From NCBI RefSeq assembly GCF_004801855.1, contig NZ_SSTC01000044.1, positions 1 to 39,588 of the forward strand: 39,588 bases of DNA, read 5' to 3'. Under the pieces are notes generated by a model. That model saw only the letters and a program-made list of their open reading frames with translations, made no database searches and had not been told where the DNA came from. Below, piece after piece: positions 34,655 to 39,588 of this stretch. The DNA comes from Pseudomonas sp. A-1. GTDB lineage: Bacteria > Pseudomonadota > Gammaproteobacteria > Pseudomonadales > Pseudomonadaceae. The translations under genes were made by a program, and so were the position numbers. The first letter of the stretch is position 1, and each line of letters opens with the position of its first letter.

Positions 34655-34815
34655 TGGCACCGGACTACCGGGAGGGGGGCGGCAAAAGTCTAGGCAGGCC
34701 TCGAACGACGGGGGGAACCACGCTCACAGCTCCGGGAAAAATGGGAAGGGGGCCTTCTGCAAGTGGGCGCTCTGTGCTGCAAAGTAGGCTGGCAGGCGGA
34801 AGACTCAGCCCCAGC
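34655..34815 (+). other. Possible captured phage cos/terS-start region
   Basis: GGGAGGGGGGCGGCAAAAGT (34669-34688) is followed about 50 bases later by ATG 34741, whose frame begins MGRGPSASG and stops after 25 residues. HK97-type phages carry cos upstream of a P27-family small terminase that starts MGRGP. Satellites often keep a helper-like cos so that helper terminase packages them. The match rests on the short MGRGP start and the G-rich/AAAAGT context, so it is tentative. Confidence 0.3.
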
Positions 34816-35036
34816 TGACCACCTGTCGGCCACCTGGTGCGGGTCCTTCCCGGAATGGGGTCAATCTACGGCGGCGTGGACCGCAAAATTTTTGCAGATG
34901 TGTCACCACATAGGGGGTTCCGCTTCCGCCCCCCTGCAAAGGAATGGCATGCAGGCAACCAGCCTCGAAAAGGTGAGCTCGAAGCATCGATCAGGTAGCC
35001 TGCGCAAGACTTGCCAGGACAGAGGAATAGGGAAGG

Positions 35037-35432
35037 ATGAACTTCAACATCGTTGGGTTTACAGGCTACGACATCGCGCTGCTCGTGGCCTGCACTGCAG
35101 GGGCTGTGATCGGCAGCTTTGCCCAGGCGATCATGGCAACGATCCACCCTGACGGCCCTCCGAACAAAGAGGGCATCATGCACTTCGCTTCGCCTGAGCT
35201 GCAGAAGGCTCGTGGAACCTGGATAGCTCTTCGTCTCATGCTTGGTGCGATTCTGGGATTCGTCTTCGGGCTGTACTTCGTCGGCACCCTTCATGAGACT
35301 CCGGCGACCTTCGCCAAGGTGTGGGCCCTGTCCTTCATCGTCGGCTATGCCGCGCCGAAAATATGGCTGGCCAAGGAACAAGCAGTCCTGCAAAAACTCG
35401 AGAAAGCGGCATGCCGCCAGGTCGAGGATTGA
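35037..35432 (+). CDS. Small inner-membrane protein, unknown
   Basis: 131 residues with two clear transmembrane helices (about 13-34, ALLVACTAGAVIGSFAQAIM; about 66-86, LMLGAILGFVFGLYFVG) and a weaker third near 95-110. A loop with HPDGPPNKEG lies between the first two. The C-terminus is charged and probably cytoplasmic. AGGGAAGG just upstream of ATG 35037 is a strong ribosome site. It is the last gene of the element, next to the right attachment site, a typical place for cargo such as exclusion proteins. Function not recognised. Confidence 0.75.
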   Translation: MNFNIVGFTGYDIALLVACTAGAVIGSFAQAIMATIHPDGPPNKEGIMHFASPELQKARGTWIALRLMLGAILGFVFGLYFVGTLHETPATFAKVWALSFIVGYAAPKIWLAKEQAVLQKLEKAACRQVED

Positions 35433-35442
35433 GGGCACAGAG

Positions 35443-35468
35443 GCATACTTGTATGCCTATGTGTATGC
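35443..35468 (+). other. Right integrase arm-type sites
   Basis: TGTATGC at 35450-35456 and 35462-35468, starting 12 bases apart, with an inverted near-copy GCATACT at 35443-35449. The spacing equals that of the left pair (18834, 18846). The mirrored presence at both ends fits binding by the P4-type integrase. Confidence 0.65.
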
Positions 35469-35522
35469 CCAACCAATCAATGAAATGTAAAACCCTTTAG
35501 AATCAATAGGCTACGCAACCAC

Positions 35523-35547
35523 TTCAAATGTCTGCGTACCACCAAAT
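35523..35547 (+). other. attR: degenerate right attachment site
   Basis: TTCAAATGTCTGCGTA followed by CCACCAAAT matches the tRNA-Met 3' end (18696-18721) except for four substitutions and one missing G. The best-conserved part, CTGCGTA and CCACCAAAT, is where strand exchange would be expected. It marks the right edge of the element. Confidence 0.7.
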
Positions 35548-35551
35548 TCCG

Positions 35552-35583
35552 AAAAGGGCCTGCAGCGATGCAGGCCCTTTTTT
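35552..35583 (+). terminator. Strong terminator just outside attR
   Basis: A 13-base-pair stem AAAAGGGCCTGCA (35552-35564) and TGCAGGCCCTTTT (35569-35581) with a GCGA loop and a six-T tail. Its place four bases beyond the attachment site suggests it is the original tRNA-Met terminator, now 17 kb away from its gene. Confidence 0.85.
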
Positions 35584-35664
35584 CGTTTGTCTGCGCCATG
35601 CCCTGCCGGCTACGCTGGGCGGACCCCGAAGGACCCGGGGGTACCGCACAGGCCAGGAGGCCGC

Positions 35665-36144
35665 ATGCACACTGACCGCACCCCACCGTTCACCGTCCGC
35701 TGCAGGCACAGCCTGGGGCCTCTGCTCGCCCTGCTCCTCATCGCCGGGCCGGCGGCGGCTGGAGCCACGACGCCCGCCGGCGAAGCCCCGCCGCGCCAGA
35801 CCGAGTTCAACGAGAACAACTACCGCCCGCGGGAAATCGTCAACCGCCTGCCACCGCCGCCGTCCATCGCAAAGCCCAAGCGCAGCCCTACCCCGGCCAA
35901 GGCGGTCACCCGCTCGGCCAAGTGGACCTGGAAGAGCCGGCAGACCGTCGAGCGCGGCACCTTCAAGTGGCGCGAGCGCAACGGGCGCATCGACAATGCC
36001 AGCGTGTGCATGAACGAAAAGCCCGGCTCGCTGCGCTACCGCGACTGCCGGCGCGGGGCCAAGGTGGCCTTCGCCAGGCTGTGCCGGGAGCGCCGCGATC
36101 CGGCCGCCTGCCACGCGCAGAACAACTACTCGCCGCTGCGCTGA
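35665..36144 (+). CDS. Secreted hypothetical protein
   Basis: 159 residues with an N-terminal signal sequence: a basic start, hydrophobic LLALLLIAGPAAA and likely cleavage near residue 33. The mature part is basic and proline-rich (REIVNRLPPPPSIAKPKRS), then SAKWTWKSRQTVERGTFKWRERNGRIDNASVC, and carries an even number of cysteines (three near SVCMNE, YRDCRR, RLCRER and one in AACHAQ) that could form disulfides in the periplasm. AGGAGG four bases upstream fixes ATG 35665. The end overlaps the convergent transporter gene by 19 bases. Function unknown. Confidence 0.8.
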   Translation: MHTDRTPPFTVRCRHSLGPLLALLLIAGPAAAGATTPAGEAPPRQTEFNENNYRPREIVNRLPPPPSIAKPKRSPTPAKAVTRSAKWTWKSRQTVERGTFKWRERNGRIDNASVCMNEKPGSLRYRDCRRGAKVAFARLCRERRDPAACHAQNNYSPLR

Positions 36145-37043
36145 ACGCTCGGCGCCGGACGGGTGGCCAGCAGCAGGCCGGCGAAGATCAGCACCCCGCC
36201 CAGCCAGTGGTAGAAGGCCAGCCGCTCGTCGAGCAGCAGCCAGGCCAGCAGTGCGGCGAACACCGGCATCAGGTAGCTGAACAGCGAGGCGCGCGCCGCA
36301 CCGAGCACCTTGAGGCCGTGGTTCCAGGTCAGGTAGGCGAGCAGCGAGGCGAACAACGCGGTATAGCCGATGGCGCCGAAGGTCGCCGGCGTCGGCGCGA
36401 AGCCGCCGACACGGACCAGCTCGGCCAGGTAGAACGGCAGCATCAGCACCAAACCGAACAGGATCATCACCCCGAGCAGCGGCAGCGGCGCCAGCCCCAG
36501 GCGTGCGCCCCACAGGCGCATCAGCAGCGAATACAGCGCCCAGGCGGCCACCGCCAGCAGCATGATCAGGTCGCCGCGGTAGAAGTCGAGGGCGCGGAAG
36601 GTCGCCAGCTCGCCGCGGCCGATCAGCAGCAGCAGGCCGCCGGCGGCCACCGCCATGCCGAACCAAGCGCGCCGCGCCGGCCATTCGCCGAGCAGCAGGC
36701 CGGCGCCGAGGAAGGTGGCCAGCGGCAGGCAGGTGTTGAGCAGGGTGATGTTGATCGCCGAGGTGCTGTGCGCGGCGTGGTAGAGCAGCGAGTTGTAGCT
36801 GGCGATGCCCAGCCCGGCGACCAGCCACAGCCGCCAGCCAGCCGCGCGCACCACGGCCCGCTGCCGCCACAGGGCGGGGGCGACGAAGGGCAGCAGGATG
36901 GCCAGCGCCAGCGACCAGCGCCAGAACGCCAGCGCCATCGGCGGGATGCTGTCGGCCACCGCACGCGCCACCAGCGCATTGCCGGCCCAGCACAGGCAGG
37001 ACAGCACCAGCCCGCCGGCCGCCCAGCCGTGACGCAGATTCAT
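36126..37043 (-). CDS. EamA/DMT-family transporter
   Basis: 305 residues with ten predicted transmembrane helices arranged as two EamA repeats (residues about 8-140 and 150-295). Typical segments are CWAGNALVARAVADSIPP, FWRWSLALAILLPF, INITLLNTCLPLATFLGAGLLLGEWP and AARASLFSYLMPVFAALLAWLLLDE. The family exports small metabolites such as amino acids; the substrate cannot be told from sequence. GGGAAGG precedes ATG 37043. Confidence 0.9.
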   Translation of the reverse strand: MNLRHGWAAGGLVLSCLCWAGNALVARAVADSIPPMALAFWRWSLALAILLPFVAPALWRQRAVVRAAGWRLWLVAGLGIASYNSLLYHAAHSTSAINITLLNTCLPLATFLGAGLLLGEWPARRAWFGMAVAAGGLLLLIGRGELATFRALDFYRGDLIMLLAVAAWALYSLLMRLWGARLGLAPLPLLGVMILFGLVLMLPFYLAELVRVGGFAPTPATFGAIGYTALFASLLAYLTWNHGLKVLGAARASLFSYLMPVFAALLAWLLLDERLAFYHWLGGVLIFAGLLLATRPAPSVQRSGE

Positions 37044-37202
37044 CGCCGGCCCTTCCCGCAGGAAAACGGCGACGCGATGGGCGAACGGGCGATGGACATG
37101 GGCAACTCCTTGCAGGCCAGCGCGGCACCATACGTAGCCCCAGCCCCGCTTGGCAAGCCTGTGCCAGAGCCGCTGCCAGGCGCCGGACCATCGCCGGCGA
37201 GA

Positions 37203-38528
37203 TCAGCCTAGGGCGAGGACCTCCTCGGCCGCCCGTTCGCCGGCTTCCACCGCCCCCTCGAGACTGCCGGGCCAGCGCGCGGCAAGATCGGCACCGGCGA
37301 AGTGCACCCGCCCCAGCGGACGCCGCAGCAGGGCGGCCTGCAGGCTCCAGCCGCCGGCGGGCCAGTTCGCTGCGGCGCTGCGCAGGAAAGGCTCCTCGCC
37401 CCAGTCCTGCAGCAGGCACTCCAGAGGCGTGCGGGCCGCCTCGCCAAGCAGCCCGGCCAGGCCCTCCAGCAGGCGTACGCCGCGCGCCGGCTCTGTCAGG
37501 GCGGCCAGTCGCCGCGCCCACTCGCCGCTCAGTTGCACCCGCAGGGCGCCCTCGCCTGCGCGCACGGGCGGCATCTCGACGATCAGCCATCCGGCGTGAC
37601 GGGCAGGCAACTCGATCCGCGGCAGACGCTCGCGCCAGAACGGCCGCTCATAGCGCAGGCGAACCTCCAGCGTCGCCTGCGGCAGCAGGTGGCGCAGGGC
37701 ATGGTCGTGTCGGCCGGCCAGGGCCGGAAAGAAGTCGAGGCGCGCCAGCTGCAGCGCCGGCAGCGCCAGCACCACCCGCCGCGCGCGGTAGCTGCCGCCG
37801 GAGGTGACCAGCTCGACCCCGCGGGCATCCTGGCGCAACGCCAGCAGCGGCGCGTCGAGGATCAGGTCGTCGCCCAGTCGTGCGGTCAGTCCCTGACAGA
37901 TCGCCTGCATGCCGGCCGCCGGACGCCAGTGGTTCAGGCCGAGACGCAGCTCGAGCAGTCCCGCGCTGCCACCATGGCGACGCAGCTGCAGCAGCGCCTG
38001 CAGCAGGGACAGCTGTTGCGGCCCGGCGCCGAACAGTTGCTCGGCCGTCGCCGCGAAGCACTGCCGGGCCGCCAGGCCCAGCCAGGATTGGCGCAGGGCG
38101 TCGGCCAGGCTGCACTGATCCAGCTCCCGCGCCAGCGCATGCTGGGCGGCCGGCTCGGGCGGCAGCTGGGCGGCCTGCCGCTCCAGCCGGCGCCAGAGGC
38201 GCTGCAGCTGCCAGCGACGCTGCCAGGGCAAGGCGTCCAGCGCCGCGTCGTGCAACGCTGCGCTGGCGGCGGCGGGATCGGGCGCCTGCAGCACCAGGCC
38301 CAACTCGTCGACCAGCTGGCGCAGGCGTGCCTGCCCCGGGGCGATACCGCCGGCGCCCAGCTCGACGAGCCGGCCAGCGGCGAAACTGCCGGTCAGGATG
38401 CGCCCGCCAATGCGCGGCGCCGCCTCCAGCACGCGCACGTCCTTGCCGGCCCAGCCCAGACGCCAGGCAGCCGTCAGCCCGGACAGGCCGGCACCGACCA
38501 CGATCACCTCGGCACATGGCTGGGGCAT
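37203..38528 (-). CDS. FAD-dependent amine oxidase family protein
   Basis: 441 residues. The FAD dinucleotide motif VVGAGLSGLTAAWRLG is at 10-25, with GGR at 41-43, and the C-terminal FAD-contact block VHFAGADLAARWPGSLEGAVEAGERAAEEVL closes the fold. This is the monoamine oxidase/phytoene desaturase superfamily, and overall layout is nearest flavin monoamine oxidases. The usual flavin-linking cysteine of eukaryotic MAO is not seen. The substrate is unknown. The ATG lies 67 bases after rimI. Confidence 0.88.
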   Translation of the reverse strand: MPQPCAEVIVVGAGLSGLTAAWRLGWAGKDVRVLEAAPRIGGRILTGSFAAGRLVELGAGGIAPGQARLRQLVDELGLVLQAPDPAAASAALHDAALDALPWQRRWQLQRLWRRLERQAAQLPPEPAAQHALARELDQCSLADALRQSWLGLAARQCFAATAEQLFGAGPQQLSLLQALLQLRRHGGSAGLLELRLGLNHWRPAAGMQAICQGLTARLGDDLILDAPLLALRQDARGVELVTSGGSYRARRVVLALPALQLARLDFFPALAGRHDHALRHLLPQATLEVRLRYERPFWRERLPRIELPARHAGWLIVEMPPVRAGEGALRVQLSGEWARRLAALTEPARGVRLLEGLAGLLGEAARTPLECLLQDWGEEPFLRSAAANWPAGGWSLQAALLRRPLGRVHFAGADLAARWPGSLEGAVEAGERAAEEVLALG

Positions 38529-38595
38529 GGGAATACTTTCCGGAAAACAGCACAGCGGCCCCGCCGCTGTGGCGCGACGGGCTCGCTGCGCGGGA

Positions 38596-39048
38596 TCAGT
38601 CGAACAGCGGGCAGGCCATCACCAGCGCATCCTCCCGCCCGCCGACCGCCGGGTAGTAGTCGCGGCGACGGCCGATCTCGTTGAAGCCGAAGCGCTCGTA
38701 CAGGCGGTAGGCCGACTGGTTGGAGGCGCGCACCTCGAGGAAGCACTCGTTGCCGCCGCGCTCGCGGGCACGCTGCATCAGGTGGGTGAGCAGGCGCAGG
38801 CCGAGGCCGCGGCCCTGGCTCTCCGGCTTGACGGTGATGTTGAGCAGGTGGGCCTCGTCGGCGATCAGCTGGATCACCCCGTGGCCGACCTGCTGGCTGC
38901 CCTCGTACATCAGCCAGCATTCGTAGGAGTTGAGGGCATCGGTGAAGATGCCGCGGGTCCAGGGATGGCTGAAGGCGGCGTATTCGATCTTGAGTACCGC
39001 ATCCAGGTCGTCGGCGGTCATGCGCCGGAAACTTACCGCATCAGTCAT
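38596..39048 (-). CDS. rimI: Ribosomal protein S18 alanine N-acetyltransferase
   Basis: 150-residue GNAT enzyme that acetylates the N-terminus of S18 from acetyl-CoA. Acetyl-CoA binding motif LLNITVKPESQGRGLGLRLL is central, with QGRGLG as the P-loop-like signature; EVRASNQSAYRLYERFGF is the conserved C-terminal part. ATG 39048 gives MTDAVSFRRMTADDLDAVLKIE; a longer upstream frame runs into the neighbouring gene. The start overlaps the upstream stop as ATGA. Confidence 0.95.
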   Translation of the reverse strand: MTDAVSFRRMTADDLDAVLKIEYAAFSHPWTRGIFTDALNSYECWLMYEGSQQVGHGVIQLIADEAHLLNITVKPESQGRGLGLRLLTHLMQRARERGGNECFLEVRASNQSAYRLYERFGFNEIGRRRDYYPAVGGREDALVMACPLFD

Positions 39049-39588
39049 GCTTCGTTCGTCCAGCGACGCATGGCGCGCCGCATGCTGTGCCACAGCTCGG
39101 CCTTCAGCGGCGGAGCTTCCATCAGTTGTTCCAGTCCCGGCAGGGTCCAGACATGGCCCAGGCCTGCCAGGTCGATTTCCCGACACGCCGCAGGCGCCTC
39201 TTCCTCGCCGGCGAAACGCGCGGCCGGCGTGCCGATGAGCCACACGCAGGCGGCCGGCTCCTGCTCCAGCTGGCCCTGCAGCACGGTGCGCACGTAGTCG
39301 CGCGCCGCCGCCGGGCCCTGGTCGAACTCGGGGTTGTTGCGGATCAGCGGCCAGCGGATCGGCTCGCCGAGCGGCCGCGGGCTGTCCGGCAGGCCGGCGG
39401 CGCGCAGCAGATCCTTGAGCAGGCGGTAGGCCGGATCGCGGCTGGCGAACGGCTCGCCGCTCGGCAGTTCGGTCAGCAGCAGGCAGTTGCCGGCACGCAG
39501 CAGCTGCAGGGCGAAACGCGGCGGCGGCTCGCGCCGCGGCGCAGGCGGCGGGGCGACCTCGGCCGGCGCTGCAGCCGCCTTGTCGGCC
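39045..39588 (-). CDS. Protein encoded beside rimI, possible DNA polymerase III psi; 5' end off window
   Basis: The frame is open to the window edge, so at least 180 residues are present and the N-terminus is missing. The visible start is Ala/Pro-rich (PAEVAPPPAPRREPPPRFA), followed by ALQLLRAGNCLLLTELPSGEP and IRWPLIRNNPEFDQGP, and later ACVWLIGTPAA. In Pseudomonas this rimI neighbour is usually annotated as hypothetical or TonB-like, and it has been proposed as the diverged psi (HolD) subunit, matching the rimI-holD pairing in E. coli. I cannot confirm that from sequence. The stop overlaps rimI as ATGA. Confidence 0.6.
   Translation of the reverse strand, partial: ADKAAAAPAEVAPPPAPRREPPPRFALQLLRAGNCLLLTELPSGEPFASRDPAYRLLKDLLRAAGLPDSPRPLGEPIRWPLIRNNPEFDQGPAAARDYVRTVLQGQLEQEPAACVWLIGTPAARFAGEEEAPAACREIDLAGLGHVWTLPGLEQLMEAPPLKAELWHSMRRAMRRWTNEA

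Larger units (their letters stand above)
34015..35036 (+). other. Non-coding right region: right iterons, possible cos-like DNA
   Basis: About 1 kb with no convincing gene. It contains the right iteron cluster (34409-34530), a stretch resembling a phage cos/terS start (34655-34815), a palindrome GCAAAATTTTTGC (34883-34895) and a hairpin AGGGGG/CCCCCT (34912-34917, 34930-34935). A frame at 34137-34493 has a hydrophobic start but lacks a ribosome site and overlaps the iterons. Confidence 0.55.

Overview
The window is a high-GC gammaproteobacterial chromosome segment. It is almost certainly from Pseudomonas or a close relative. The gene order hemA-prfA-prmC-moeB-murI on one strand, with the divergent TPR lipoprotein-lolB-ispE-tRNA-Gln-prs-rplY-pth-ychF run, is the usual Pseudomonas arrangement, and the protein sequences fit that genus. 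No species can be named from the sequence alone.

Region 1 (1-11648) is conserved housekeeping. The minus strand carries haem precursor synthesis (hemA), translation termination (prfA and prmC, which methylates release factors), a MoeB/ThiF-type adenylyltransferase and the start of murI. The plus strand carries outer-membrane lipoprotein functions (a TPR lipoprotein, lolB), isoprenoid synthesis (ispE), two identical tRNA-Gln genes, prs, an unusually short rplY, pth and ychF. Region 2 (11649-18502) is an arginine/ornithine locus: ornithine cyclodeaminase, arginase, two Lrp/AsnC regulators and a complete polar amino acid ABC importer. Arginase makes ornithine, the cyclodeaminase turns it into proline, and the importer probably supplies the substrate.

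Region 3 (about 18696-35547) is an integrated P4-satellite-like element inserted at the 3' end of an elongator tRNA-Met gene. It holds a P4-type integrase with paired arm sites at both ends, an AlpA-type HTH protein, a run of translationally coupled small genes, a second AlpA-like protein, a KilA-N protein, an Ash/Icd-like ORF that overlaps a candidate antisense immunity RNA, and a 985-residue TOPRIM/DUF927 primase-helicase. The lower-GC cargo is an OLD-family nuclease plus a UvrD-like helicase, a Gabija-type anti-phage pair. A decapitated serine recombinase follows it directly. Two mirror-image iteron clusters built on GTGTTCC lie about 14 kb apart and look like a two-part replication origin. 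A stretch that may be a captured phage cos/terS start lies near the right end.

Region 4 (35548-39588) returns to the chromosome: the displaced tRNA terminator, a secreted hypothetical protein, an EamA transporter, a flavin amine oxidase, rimI and the 3' part of the gene that sits beside rimI in Pseudomonas (possible DNA polymerase III psi).

How it works together (inference): the element enters and leaves at tRNA-Met through its integrase, replicates from the iteron origin with its own primase-helicase, is held silent by an RNA-based immunity circuit, and protects its host with the Gabija-type module. I saw no CRISPR array, rRNA or complete insertion sequence.
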